The notes under the pieces were generated by a model that saw only the letters and a program-made list of their open reading frames with translations, did not search any database and had not been told where the DNA came from. Shown in pieces: positions 18,928 through 28,225 of a stretch of 64,000 nucleotides of DNA (position 1 is the first letter of the stretch; each line of letters opens with the position of its first letter). The position numbers and the translations under genes are program-made. Source of the stretch: an uncultured bacterium (lineage in GTDB: Bacteria; Cyanobacteriota; Vampirovibrionia; Gastranaerophilales; Gastranaerophilaceae); NCBI GenBank assembly GCA_949292175.1, contig CASEYJ010000017.1:186001-250000 (forward strand). The letters are read 5' to 3'.

Positions 18928-18956
18928 TTGCCCAAAAGAATACATCGTGATATAAT
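18928..18956 (+). promoter_or_regulatory. Promoter of the thioesterase-rluB-coaE unit
   Basis: TTGCCC (18928-18933), 17 bases and TATAAT (18951-18956). The ATG at 18966 follows after nine bases, so the leader would be only about three bases. Confidence 0.78.
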
Positions 18957-18965
18957 CAACGTATT

Positions 18966-19391
18966 ATGAAACATATATTTGAACAAAGAGTATTTTATGC
19001 AGACACAGATTGCTACGGTGTTGTTTGGCACGGAGCATATTTAAGATGGCTTGAAAGAGGCAGAGTTGAGTTGTGCGAAATGCTTGGGCACGACTTGTCT
19101 ACTCTGATGGAACAAGATATCTTGCTTCCGGTAACAAACTTGAACGTAAAATATAAAATGTCTGCCAAATTAAACGATGAAGTTATTATTGAAACAGAAA
19201 TTTCTAAGTTTAACGGACTTACCGTAACCTTTAAGCAGTCAATAAAATCAAAGACTACCGGCAAAACTTATATTGAAGCAGAATGCGATGCCGTTGCAAT
19301 AGCTCAATCAACAGGCAAATTATACAGAAGAATGCCGGAGGTTTTGGCAAAAACATTTGAAGGTGAAACAAAATGTCTTCAACCCGCTTAA
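18966..19391 (+). CDS. Acyl-CoA thioesterase, YbgC/FadM hot-dog family
   Basis: The 141-residue 4HBT hot-dog protein has the YbgC active-site line DTDCYGVVWHGAYLRW, with Asp15 and His22. It would hydrolyse short or medium acyl-CoA thioesters in the cytoplasm. It is the first gene of a tight plus-strand run; its end overlaps the next gene by 19 bases. In E. coli, ybgC sits with tol-pal genes; here it does not. Confidence 0.9.
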   Translation: MKHIFEQRVFYADTDCYGVVWHGAYLRWLERGRVELCEMLGHDLSTLMEQDILLPVTNLNVKYKMSAKLNDEVIIETEISKFNGLTVTFKQSIKSKTTGKTYIEAECDAVAIAQSTGKLYRRMPEVLAKTFEGETKCLQPA

Positions 19392-20104
19392 ATAAATATA
19401 TAGCATCATCAGGCTTGTGCTCAAGAAGAAAAGCTGATGAACTCATTGAGCAGGGACTTGTAACCGTTAACGGGAAAAAAGTTCTTGAACTTGGCTACCA
19501 AGTTGGAGAAAAAGATAAGGTTTTTGTAGACAGAAAACTTATACATCCTGTAAAGCACCAATATTACAGATTCTACAAACCCGCAGGATACATCACAACT
19601 GCCGACGACGAGAAGGGTAGAAAAACAATATATGATTTATTACCGGAAACATTATTAGGATTGAAACCTGTTGGCAGGCTGGATAAAGATTCAACGGGAC
19701 TTATCATTTTAACTAACGACGGAGAACTCATACAAGAGCTTACGCACCCGTCAGTTAAAGTTCCTAAAGTTTATTTAGTTCAAGTAAAAGGACTTCTTCA
19801 CCCGCATCAGTTGGAAACACTTGCAAAAGGAGTTGAAATTGAACCGGGCAAAATTGCCTACGCTGATATTGAAGTTCTAGAAGCTGATAACGAGCATACT
19901 GCTATGCAAATAACCTTATATCAGGGCATGAACAGACAAATCAGAAAAATGTTTGAATACATAGGATTTGAAGTAAAATCCCTAAAAAGAATTCAGCACG
20001 CTACAATCCAATTAGCAGGCCTAAAACGCGGCGAATTCAAACCTATAAAACCTGCCCAGATAAAAGAACTAAGAAATTTCTTAAACAGATTGGCTAAAAA
20101 ATAA
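19373..20104 (+). CDS. 23S/16S rRNA pseudouridine synthase, RsuA/RluB/RluE family
   Basis: An N-terminal S4 RNA-binding domain (RLNKYIASSGLCSRRKADEL) is followed by the pseudouridine synthase domain with catalytic Asp104 in VGRLDKDSTGL and the NRQIRKMFE motif. 243 residues suits RluB. It modifies rRNA uridines; which site cannot be fixed from sequence reading. It overlaps the thioesterase gene by 19 bases and coaE by one base (TAATG), so the three are translated together. Confidence 0.92.
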   Translation: MSSTRLNKYIASSGLCSRRKADELIEQGLVTVNGKKVLELGYQVGEKDKVFVDRKLIHPVKHQYYRFYKPAGYITTADDEKGRKTIYDLLPETLLGLKPVGRLDKDSTGLIILTNDGELIQELTHPSVKVPKVYLVQVKGLLHPHQLETLAKGVEIEPGKIAYADIEVLEADNEHTAMQITLYQGMNRQIRKMFEYIGFEVKSLKRIQHATIQLAGLKRGEFKPIKPAQIKELRNFLNRLAKK

Positions 20105-20685
20105 TGATAAAAGTTGCAATTACAGGCAATATAGCATCAGGTAAATCTGCAGTCCAAAAAATTATCCAAGAACAAGGTTACAAAGTCTTAGATAGTGATT
20201 TAGTCGGCCATGAACTCCTGGATAAAATACCGGAGATAAAAACTCTGTTTAATGAGGATGATATATTGAATTCTGACGGTAAAATAAACAGAGAACAATT
20301 GGGAAAAATTGTTTTTGGGAATAAAGACAAAAAAATAGAGTTAGAGCAAATTATTCATCCTGCAATAAAAGATGAAATCATGAAATTTTTCGACTTAAAC
20401 AAAAGCGAAACCGCAGTATTTGTCGGAATTCCGCTTTTGTTTGAATCAAATATGAGAGATATTTTTGATAAAGCTGTTCTTATTTACACAGATGATGTAA
20501 CACGAAAAAAAAGACTGATTTTGAGGAATAATTATACTCCTGAATATGCTGATGCAAGAATGGCTGCTCAGATGTCTCAGGATGAAAAAAAACTTTTATG
20601 CGACTATATCATATACAATAACGGAACCCTTTCCGATTTAGAAACACAAGTAAAAGTGTTTCTAAATCAACTATCTATGCTTTAA
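20104..20685 (+). CDS. coaE: Dephospho-CoA kinase
   Basis: This is the last step of coenzyme A synthesis, phosphorylating the 3' hydroxyl of dephospho-CoA. The P-loop GNIASGKS is at residues 8-15, followed by LDSDLVGHELL, where Asp is the catalytic base region, and FVGIPLLFES. 193 residues is normal. It starts in the stop of the pseudouridine synthase gene. Its last 11 bases overlap the end of the convergent CHAP-like gene. Confidence 0.93.
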   Translation: MIKVAITGNIASGKSAVQKIIQEQGYKVLDSDLVGHELLDKIPEIKTLFNEDDILNSDGKINREQLGKIVFGNKDKKIELEQIIHPAIKDEIMKFFDLNKSETAVFVGIPLLFESNMRDIFDKAVLIYTDDVTRKKRLILRNNYTPEYADARMAAQMSQDEKKLLCDYIIYNNGTLSDLETQVKVFLNQLSML

Positions 20686-21487
20686 CGGGCACAAACACGT
20701 TCATATTTGAGGATTTTCTAATATTATCATTTACAAAATCACTTGCGGCCTTACCATTTCCAAGAGTAATTTCAACATGCCCCGCATCAGAGCTATATCC
20801 TGCTGCACCTCGTTGGTAAACTAAAATACAACCCGCAGGCAATTTTGTTACATCAACAGAATTAAGATCTACTTCTTTAAAGTGTGGATTTCTTCTTAAA
20901 CTATCACGAAGAAGCCATGCATCACCGCGAGTACCCACAACTCCAACTCGTGCCATCGCATCACTAACGTATTTAGAACAGTTTCCTGTAGAATGACTTT
21001 CCACATGCGACAACACGGACTTTGTCAATTTTTCGGCTAAATCTTTATTATAACCGGCCTCTTTCAGTGACGAATATTTTACTGCTGTACTATATTTTAT
21101 ATTAGAATAATCAGCAACAGGAGCCTTCTTTTTTCTCCTAATAGATGTAATTAAAGAAGAAAGCTTAGACTGCGATTGCTCAAAAATCGGCAAAGTAAGA
21201 AGCTGGGTAGTAAAAGCTGGAGACGGCATAAACATTGGCTGAGGACACATACCAAAAGATCCCAAATACAAATTACTATCAAAAGATGGATTTGCAGGAG
21301 GTTCAGCTAACATAAATCCGGTAGACAGATTTCCATAACTAAACATTGGAGTATAAGAATAACTTGAATGTGGAATAGCTGAAGATAATGGTGCTGTCAA
21401 ACACCCAAATGTTGGTAAAGTCATACCACAAGTAGGGAATTTATCCGCCATATTCATTCTATATCTATCTAAACTTAAGCTTTCCAA
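20675..21487 (-). CDS. CHAP/NlpC-P60-like amidase domain protein
   Basis: The 270 residues comprise a Pro/Met/Phe-rich low-complexity N-terminal half (to about residue 110) with no clear signal peptide, and a C-terminal papain-like domain. Candidate catalytic residues are Cys in STGNCSKYVSD and His in DAGHVEITLG. The order and the context (water-channel GDAWLL, then GCILVYQRG) fit CHAP domains, which cut peptidoglycan stem or bridge peptides. The best start is a TTG at 21487 with AAGGGG nine bases upstream; an ATG ten codons in lacks a site. The substrate is unproven. Confidence 0.75.
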   Translation of the reverse strand: MESLSLDRYRMNMADKFPTCGMTLPTFGCLTAPLSSAIPHSSYSYTPMFSYGNLSTGFMLAEPPANPSFDSNLYLGSFGMCPQPMFMPSPAFTTQLLTLPIFEQSQSKLSSLITSIRRKKKAPVADYSNIKYSTAVKYSSLKEAGYNKDLAEKLTKSVLSHVESHSTGNCSKYVSDAMARVGVVGTRGDAWLLRDSLRRNPHFKEVDLNSVDVTKLPAGCILVYQRGAAGYSSDAGHVEITLGNGKAASDFVNDNIRKSSNMNVFVPVKA

Positions 21488-21685
21488 ATTCTTTATCCCC
21501 TTAATATGAAATCCCAGTAATAATATAAAGTTTTTTGTGAATAAGAAATTGCCTATTCTAACAAAAAAGTTACAAAACTATACCCATTAATCTAATACAT
21601 TTGGAGGATATTCTGAATAATAAATAAAGATTAAAAAATGTTTGTTCGAAACTATACGCATACACATTTTATTTGGAGCTCACAA

Positions 21686-23353
21686 ATGTCAGAACAAATT
21701 TTAATACAACCTGCACAATCAAATAACAGCGAAAAAACGCAAAAGGCAAGACAATCCTTGGAACAGGCGAGAATTTGTCACGAGAAATACCTTATTAGAA
21801 AAGATAATAATGATTTGCAGGCTGCAATAGATAACTATATAGACGCAGTAAAATACGACCCTACAATTCCTGAAACATATTATAGACTAGCAACGCTAAT
21901 GTGGGAACAAGGTCAAATTAGCATTAACGCAGCTATTGATCAATGTAAAACTGCAGTTTCATTAGCGCCTGATAACATGAATGCACACCTTTACACAGGA
22001 TTTTTCATGCAAATGGCAGAAAATTACCCTGAAGCTGTTGAAGAATTTAAATCTGCAATCAAAACAGGTAAACTAAAATCAGCAAGACCTCGTCTTGTAC
22101 TTTCCCAAAGCATCTTGCAAAAAATAAATGCAAACCAAGGTACACCTAGCGACTACTTGAACTTTGTATATTACTTTTTATCAGGAAGTTTGATGCTCGC
22201 TTGGGACAGACCATGCATTAAAATGTTTTACAAGAAAATGACAGAGGATTTTTCAGTATTTACTTATAATACCGTTGGGAATTTCCTTGAAAAATTCCAA
22301 CTATACGATAAAGCTGAAAAATTATACAAACATGCGATTACAGAAACAAATCATGCGCGCTTGTTCTATGACAAAATGGGCGATTTAGCACTGAAAAATA
22401 ATGAAATCGACTTATGCGCAGACTGTTATAGAAAAGTTTTGGAAACAAATCCGCTTAATCGTGATGTATTAGTTAAGCTTGCGACAATATTGCAAACTTA
22501 TTACCCTGAAAATACAAAAGAAACGATTGAATGCTACGAAAAACTTCTTGAATTTGAAACGGATATAGCTCCTATATATTATGAACTTGGACACTTATAC
22601 TTAAGACAAGAAGACAAAATAAATTCAATAAGCGCATTCAAATTAGCATACGAAAGAGATACCGAAAATCCATACTATAACAACTCACTTGCATATGCTT
22701 ATTCCAGAGCAGAATTATATGATGATGCCATTGAACATTATCAGAAAGCTATTGCGCTAAACCCTGATAACGAATGGACATCAATCGTCTGCCAAGCGCT
22801 TGGTGCAATTTACGCGGAAGCAAAAGGAAATATCGAAGCTGCAGTTGCAACATACCAAGCCGGAATTATACTCAATCCTGAAAACTATGATCTATACATA
22901 GCACTTGGAGATGTTTATATGGCAGAATACGATATAGATAAAGCAATTAAAGCATACTGTGACGCAATACTTGCAAACCCTGAAGATTATAGAGGATACT
23001 CAAAGGCAGGCATTGCTTTATACGAAAAAGATTATGTTGAAGAAGCTCTTGTAGCATACCACAAGGCTATTGAACTTAATCCTGAAAATGCTTTTGCTCA
23101 AAACAACTTAGGAATTCTATACCTTGACGGACTGCTCGATGCAGAAGAAGCACTAGAGTACTTTGAAGAAGCAATTAACCTAAAATCAGATTATACTCTA
23201 GCATACTTCAATGCTGGAAGAGCTAGTCAAGAAATGGGATTTATCAATGACGCTGCTCACTACTATCAGATGGCCATTGATCTAAACAAACAAACTCAAG
23301 AACTTGATGAAGATGACATCACAACAAGATTGAGAAAACTGTTCGAAGTTTAA
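21686..23353 (+). CDS. Tetratricopeptide-repeat protein
   Basis: The 555-residue TPR protein is hydrophilic and lacks a signal peptide. The ATG at 21686 has GGAG seven bases upstream; an in-frame ATG at 21638 has no site. Repeats are clear in the second half (for example ALNPDNEWTSIVCQALGAIY and LGDVYMAEYDIDKAIKAY). It resembles the TPR protein at 14815-16407, including the region before the end. It ends one base before the convergent calpain-like gene. Probable scaffold role; partners unknown. Confidence 0.9.
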   Translation: MSEQILIQPAQSNNSEKTQKARQSLEQARICHEKYLIRKDNNDLQAAIDNYIDAVKYDPTIPETYYRLATLMWEQGQISINAAIDQCKTAVSLAPDNMNAHLYTGFFMQMAENYPEAVEEFKSAIKTGKLKSARPRLVLSQSILQKINANQGTPSDYLNFVYYFLSGSLMLAWDRPCIKMFYKKMTEDFSVFTYNTVGNFLEKFQLYDKAEKLYKHAITETNHARLFYDKMGDLALKNNEIDLCADCYRKVLETNPLNRDVLVKLATILQTYYPENTKETIECYEKLLEFETDIAPIYYELGHLYLRQEDKINSISAFKLAYERDTENPYYNNSLAYAYSRAELYDDAIEHYQKAIALNPDNEWTSIVCQALGAIYAEAKGNIEAAVATYQAGIILNPENYDLYIALGDVYMAEYDIDKAIKAYCDAILANPEDYRGYSKAGIALYEKDYVEEALVAYHKAIELNPENAFAQNNLGILYLDGLLDAEEALEYFEEAINLKSDYTLAYFNAGRASQEMGFINDAAHYYQMAIDLNKQTQELDEDDITTRLRKLFEV

Positions 23354-26300
23354 CTAATCCCAAAACTCCTTCATTGCATTATAATTATCTTGCGTCAGAT
23401 TATATAAAATACTTATAATCTCTGAATCGTTATACCCTTTGTCTTTTAATTTAAGGGTTATATTCTCAGCTTGTTGAAGAGTAAACAAATAATCTGCAGG
23501 AGCTTTATAACAAGACAATAAAGCCGCAACAATATTCTTTCCGATACTTGCCTCTTTGGCAACAAATGAAGTAATTATATTACAAGCTTTTTCGATACCA
23601 ACATCCTCTCCTAAGCGACCTAAAGAAGATAAATACACGGGGTATTGTCCACTCTCTAACTTATCAGAAAGGGTCTTAACGAGAGGATTATCCATCAAGT
23701 GTTCATAAATGACTTCATCATCAACATAGAATCGCTGAACATCAGCAAACTCAACACCTTTTTCAGTTTTTAAATAATCAAAGTACTTATCAAGAAGCTC
23801 AGAATTATTATACAATCGCCCATTAGGAGCTTTATCTTTAATTCCAACTTGCGCAACTTTATCTAGCAAATCTTTTGTTAAAGAATTTTTTACCGTTTTA
23901 CTAACATCAACAACTTCAAATTTACCACCAAAATATTTATTAAAAGAATCAAAGCTTAAAGTTACAACATTAGCTGCATTCCAAGGATTAACAACCTCAA
24001 CAGTTTTATTTTTAACATCAATATTATCAATCATAAACTGGTGTCCGGACATCAACTCCTTTTTACCCTGTTCAGTAACCCCAAAAAGTATTTTGAGCTG
24101 AGTTATAACAGAATGAGGATCTCCTTCTGTCCCGGCAGTTATTAAACAATTAGGATTTTGTAAATAGTTTCCTGCCAATAACTCATCAATAGATTTCACA
24201 GAAGAATATGCTGAAGGTGTCAAATCATACAAACTGGCTAATGGATAAAAGGCTCTGCCCCCACGACCGAGAACACGAATATTAAGTGCCTGTATTCCAT
24301 CTATTTGAGCCATAATATTGGACTTTAGCTTTCCTGGAGTTTTAATATCCCATATATCAGTTGGTTGCCTATAAACGGCGGCTACTAAATTTATAAAATC
24401 TTTTGAACATTTATAATCATCAAGAGTAAAGACCTTTTCCAACTCTTGTAGCATTTTATTCTTATCTGCATCAGAAAAAGAATTCTTAACCATATAGTTT
24501 AATATTTGTTTTGCACTAATTTTATAACTATATGCTTCCTCTACAATTTTCAAACCCTCAGGAGCAACTACGCTCTTGTTAGAAAGTTTAGAAGATCTTT
24601 TTTTCGCATTTTTAAAGACAATAGAAGTAGGTAAAGTATCATATAATTCAGGATCTACAACAACCTTATCTAAATTAGAAAGTTGTTGAGAATATCCTCC
24701 TACATCAAAAATAATATCATTCCCGTCTTGATGGAATTTACTTAACAGCATTGCCTTTGCATTAGGATTAGCCATAGACGGAGCTAAAAATCCTCCAACG
24801 AAATAACAATCTCCAACTGCATCCTGTGCAAAAGCAGAAGATTTTAGCGGAGGGAACAGATTAAAATACATATCTCTGTCCATGTCAAGTTTTACCGGTT
24901 TAGTTGAATCCATGATGTAAACATCATTTGATCCATCAATAGAAAAAGCTTCACCCGGTTTTCTAAAGTTAATTGCTTCTTCAATACTTTTATATTTAGG
25001 AACAAATGCATCAATAGGTTTTATATTATTTCTGACAGCATCCGCCATAATTTCAACATCTTTCAAAAAAGCCTTACTAAATCTGGCATCAGGATTTGAT
25101 AATATATCTCCAAATTTAGGATCAGGAAGCAAATTCTTACTTCTTAACAACTTGAAGTCCTCGTACACTTTAGGATTTTCTTCCGCAAGATAGTTAACAC
25201 TCCTTTTAAAAGCCGGATTTTTATTAACACTTAAATCTTGTCTTGAGAGAATTCTTCCCCCTTTTAGGAATTTTTTCAAATGTCCGGCAAGCAGCGAAAC
25301 AGCCTGCGAAAAACCTTCACCTTCAAGACTAATTTGCCCGGTAATAACAAAATCACTAACCAGACTTAATGTGGAATCCAAACCAACATCAGCAATAGCT
25401 GCGACAAGTCGCGGGCATTTTTTCGCAATAAGAGCAGCTTTTGCCATATTTCCGACAGAACCAGCAACTCCTCCAGAGGCAAACAAGGCAACATTAGAAG
25501 CAAGTTCTTTTAATAATTCCTCTTTTTTCTCTGCTGAAAACTCTTTTTTACCCATCTCGTTAACGCCCTCAACAGCGACCCCGCCAATACTAGCGAACAT
25601 TCCGCCTCCAAGAGCAACCGCAGGACAAGTAAACATACCGACTATCATAGCTGCAGTACCGGTAAGCTCAACCCCCCGTCTTAAGACACTAACTCCATTT
25701 TCCTGATCTTGAATAAAAGCATTTACCAAATTTTCTGTACTATCTCGACCAAAAACATTATGGTAATTGTTTAAAAGAACTGCGGCATACTCTTCAGGAG
25801 TTGTCCCACAATTTTCCTCCACGTTTTTGTCAACACTTGATAAAAACTTTTTTGCAATAGAAGTTAAAAACATCGATGTCATAGGCTTCTGAATCTTGCT
25901 ATCAGAATCATTAGCAAATACAATTTTCCCATCCTTAACTTCAATATCATCAACCCCACACATTTCACAGAGTAATTCTGATTTATCATTATCAGACTCC
26001 GCACCCAAAGTCCCCAAAGAAAGACACAATGAAGTTTCGAGTCTTTGCATTGCACGCGCATCAATTTCCGGACTAACACCAGCAGCCAAATTCCCCTCAT
26101 TTAATACAATTACATCATCCAATAGTTCGTGAATTTTTGCCGTATTAGCGTACGTAGCACTTATCATCAAATATTTATTCCGCACAGAAGATAAAATATT
26201 AAAGTTTTCAGAGTTATACTCAACCCCATAAGACCCTTTGAACACTTCTTCAAAAGTCATTAACCTATCACCATCTTCAATCTCATAAGGCGGTTTTGCC

Positions 26301-26929
26301 TGTTGCTCTGATGTAAACTTCATTCCGAATTCATCAGAATATTCTGTATTTGAAACAGTTTCAACCGCTTCAGCTTGAAAATTTGTAAAAAACTCATCTA
26401 CTTTTTCTTTATAATCAGGAGCATCTTTATTAGGTAATTCTAAAATTTGATTTTGCAAACGTTTTACTTGCTGAGGTTCCAAGCCATCAATATACTGTTT
26501 AAGCTTTTGTTTAGCATCATCAGACATATTCTGTACATCAGGGAACGTATTAAAAAGTGTATCCTTAATTCCCAAATAATACTCTTCAAAAGTCAACTCA
26601 CCATTTTTAGCAAGCCGCAAAAACTCAGCGTTCTCATTTTGAACATACAAAGCTCGGGCAACAGAACTTCTGGACAAATTTGAACCTAAAAATTCTTTTA
26701 TCGAATTATACCCCTTACTTACTAACCCTTCGTCATACCCGTCCAAAAGAGCCAAACCATTTGTATATTCAGATTGTATAAACTCAATAGTAGAATCTTT
26801 TAATTCGTCTTCTTTATCTGCAAAATCAAAACTCATAAAAAATGATTGCATCAATGGAAAAACACTTTCAGATTTAGAAGGAGCTGAACTAGCGATAGAC
26901 AAATTAAATAAATCCGACACAGAATCCAA
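23354..26929 (-). CDS. Calpain-like cysteine protease (C2 family), very large
   Basis: The 1191-residue ORF carries a papain-fold calpain core in its C-terminal half. Q702-DAVG-D-C708-YF gives the oxyanion Gln and nucleophile Cys at the same six-residue spacing as in animal calpains; His963 lies in SGHQFMIDN and Asn981 in EVVNPWN. Before it come about 400 helical residues and a Gly/Ala-rich hydrophobic part (about residues 425-520, for example ALGGGMFASIGGVAVEG) that could contact membranes. There is no signal peptide. The only available upstream start is a TTG at 26929 without a Shine-Dalgarno. The frame continues upstream through a single TGA into the EF-hand ORF (see findings). It could be a Ca-dependent protease or effector. 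Confidence 0.85.
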   Translation of the reverse strand: MDSVSDLFNLSIASSAPSKSESVFPLMQSFFMSFDFADKEDELKDSTIEFIQSEYTNGLALLDGYDEGLVSKGYNSIKEFLGSNLSRSSVARALYVQNENAEFLRLAKNGELTFEEYYLGIKDTLFNTFPDVQNMSDDAKQKLKQYIDGLEPQQVKRLQNQILELPNKDAPDYKEKVDEFFTNFQAEAVETVSNTEYSDEFGMKFTSEQQAKPPYEIEDGDRLMTFEEVFKGSYGVEYNSENFNILSSVRNKYLMISATYANTAKIHELLDDVIVLNEGNLAAGVSPEIDARAMQRLETSLCLSLGTLGAESDNDKSELLCEMCGVDDIEVKDGKIVFANDSDSKIQKPMTSMFLTSIAKKFLSSVDKNVEENCGTTPEEYAAVLLNNYHNVFGRDSTENLVNAFIQDQENGVSVLRRGVELTGTAAMIVGMFTCPAVALGGGMFASIGGVAVEGVNEMGKKEFSAEKKEELLKELASNVALFASGGVAGSVGNMAKAALIAKKCPRLVAAIADVGLDSTLSLVSDFVITGQISLEGEGFSQAVSLLAGHLKKFLKGGRILSRQDLSVNKNPAFKRSVNYLAEENPKVYEDFKLLRSKNLLPDPKFGDILSNPDARFSKAFLKDVEIMADAVRNNIKPIDAFVPKYKSIEEAINFRKPGEAFSIDGSNDVYIMDSTKPVKLDMDRDMYFNLFPPLKSSAFAQDAVGDCYFVGGFLAPSMANPNAKAMLLSKFHQDGNDIIFDVGGYSQQLSNLDKVVVDPELYDTLPTSIVFKNAKKRSSKLSNKSVVAPEGLKIVEEAYSYKISAKQILNYMVKNSFSDADKNKMLQELEKVFTLDDYKCSKDFINLVAAVYRQPTDIWDIKTPGKLKSNIMAQIDGIQALNIRVLGRGGRAFYPLASLYDLTPSAYSSVKSIDELLAGNYLQNPNCLITAGTEGDPHSVITQLKILFGVTEQGKKELMSGHQFMIDNIDVKNKTVEVVNPWNAANVVTLSFDSFNKYFGGKFEVVDVSKTVKNSLTKDLLDKVAQVGIKDKAPNGRLYNNSELLDKYFDYLKTEKGVEFADVQRFYVDDEVIYEHLMDNPLVKTLSDKLESGQYPVYLSSLGRLGEDVGIEKACNIITSFVAKEASIGKNIVAALLSCYKAPADYLFTLQQAENITLKLKDKGYNDSEIISILYNLTQDNYNAMKEFWD

Positions 26930-26947
26930 TTTTATTTTAACATTTTT

Positions 26948-27211
26948 TCAAAAGCTATCTTTGTTCTCCTTTAAAAATTTTCTAAATTCACGTTTTGAGA
27001 TTTTACCATCTTGATTTCTATCAAAATCCAAAAGTTTTTTTGCAAAAACAGAAATTTCATCTGCATCTAAAATTTCGTTTTCATCAGAATTTATAGCATT
27101 AAAAATTGCAAGCAACTTTTTATCGTTAAGTTTTTCAATATCAGATTTGTTCAGCTCAGCCAGCTTTGACAAATCAAATGAATTTTTACCAATATTTATA
27201 AAATCTGACAC
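26948..27211 (-). CDS. EF-hand calcium-binding ORF preceding the calpain
   Basis: Two EF-hand loops are visible: NSDENEILDADE (positions 1 N, 3 D, 5 N, 9 D, 12 E; position 6 is Glu instead of Gly) and the canonical DRNQDGKISKRE. The preferred start is a GTG at 27211, with AAAGG seven bases upstream, giving 87 residues; an in-frame ATG at 27286 has no site. The ORF ends in TGA at 26950-26948, and the same frame then runs open into the calpain. It is either a separate Ca-sensor subunit or the N-terminal domain of one protein. Confidence 0.8.
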   Translation of the reverse strand: MSDFINIGKNSFDLSKLAELNKSDIEKLNDKKLLAIFNAINSDENEILDADEISVFAKKLLDFDRNQDGKISKREFRKFLKENKDSF

Positions 27212-27390
27212 TATTTTACCTTTAAATTTAATACCAGTTATATCTACGACAAAAAAGAAATAAACTTTAACTATACAAACGTACATCTTAAAATAAATTC
27301 ACACAAAACCTACTTCAAACGGATGATTTAAAGATAAAAAACTAAAGACTATAAATTTCAGAACCGTAATAAAAAATATAAGATATGAGA

Positions 27391-27459
27391 AACATTAAGT
27401 TTTTCATACCTCCTCCCCAAGTCTGGTAGCCGTTCTTTCTAAAGACGGCTTTTTTTTTT
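27391..27459 (+). ncRNA. Candidate small RNA with C-rich loop and terminator
   Basis: The intrinsic terminator at 27428-27459 (AGCCGT, CTT, loop TCTA, AAG, ACGGCT, then ten T) has no coding gene upstream on this strand; the flanking gene runs the other way. A promoter-like TTCAGA-16-TAAGAT (27357-27384) would start an RNA of about 70 bases. It contains CCTCCTCCCC at 27409-27418, complementary to Shine-Dalgarno sequences, as in many C-rich regulatory RNAs. No known family was recognised. Confidence 0.5.
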
Positions 27460-27472
27460 GCAAAAAATCTGT

Positions 27473-27485
27473 TATAATGAGTCTA
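27473..27485 (+). promoter_or_regulatory. -10 box six bases before the kinase ATG
   Basis: TATAAT at 27473-27478, then six bases, then the ATG at 27485. It lies directly after the small-RNA terminator. No good -35 is visible; no Shine-Dalgarno. Confidence 0.55.
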
Positions 27486-28225
27486 TGAGCGAACAAAATT
27501 ATGAAGACTTTATATCAACAGTAAGCCATGAACTGAGAACGCCTCTTACATCAATCAGAGGTTTCTCCCAGACAATGATAGCTTCGTGGGACAAGCTTGA
27601 TGACGAAAGCAAAAAGCGATTTCTAAAAATCATAGAAGAACAGTCTAACAGATTGATTAATCTGGTTGAAAATATGCTTTCAGTTACAAAGTTACAAAAA
27701 TCTAAAGAGATTTTTGTGTACAAAGAAACTGATATTCGCAACATAATTAACAGCGTAGTATCAATCGTAAAAAATCAATACCCTCAACATAACTTTGCTA
27801 TCAACATATTACCGCAAACACCTACGATTCTTGTAGATAGGGATAAATTTCAACAAGTTATGATGAACTTAATTGAAAATGCTGCCAAATATTCACTAGA
27901 AAACACAACAATAAAAATTTCAAGTTCATTCTGCAAAGACTGCGAATTTGTATCTATAAAAGTGAGTGATGAAGGTATCGGAATTGCAGAAGAAGATTAC
28001 GACAAAATCTTTAATAAATTTTCAAGAATAGATAATCCTCTCACAAGAAAAGTCCAAGGCAGCGGACTGGGACTCTATATAACCAAAAATATTGTAGAAA
28101 AAATGCACGGAGAAATTTCCGTAACATCAAACAAAATAAATGAAAATAAATCAGAAACTACATTTGAAGTAAAATTTCCGGTATGCAACGTAGAAACTCA
28201 AGCGAGGGAACGATGCAAACAGTAA
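27485..28225 (+). CDS. Soluble histidine kinase core without sensor domain
   Basis: The 246 residues are almost only a HisKA-HATPase core: His15 in VSHELRTP, N box LIENAAKYS, G1 DEGIGIAEED, G2 GSGLGLYITKN. It has no membrane helix or sensing domain, so its input must come from another protein. The ATG at 27485 is preferred to an upstream TTG (27458) that lies in the terminator. It overlaps the following response-regulator gene by 13 bases, making a likely cognate pair. Confidence 0.92.
   Translation: MSEQNYEDFISTVSHELRTPLTSIRGFSQTMIASWDKLDDESKKRFLKIIEEQSNRLINLVENMLSVTKLQKSKEIFVYKETDIRNIINSVVSIVKNQYPQHNFAINILPQTPTILVDRDKFQQVMMNLIENAAKYSLENTTIKISSSFCKDCEFVSIKVSDEGIGIAEEDYDKIFNKFSRIDNPLTRKVQGSGLGLYITKNIVEKMHGEISVTSNKINENKSETTFEVKFPVCNVETQARERCKQ

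Noticed and set aside
14815..23353. TPR repeat DNA as a CRISPR-like or tandem DNA repeat
   Set aside because: The repetition is at protein level with diverged DNA; there are no identical direct repeats with spacers.
26948..26950. Genome-wide TGA reassignment to explain the EF-hand/calpain stop
   Set aside because: TGA ends fmt in an ATGA overlap with aroH and ends the baseplate V gene in an ATGA overlap, so TGA is a normal stop here. Only site-specific readthrough remains possible.
27350..27407. Minus-strand mini-ORF (MKNLMFLIS...) with GGAGGAGG just upstream
   Set aside because: The Shine-Dalgarno is one base from the ATG and 13 from the next one, the ORF is about 22 codons, and the opposite strand carries a clear terminator. 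A small RNA explains the C-run better.
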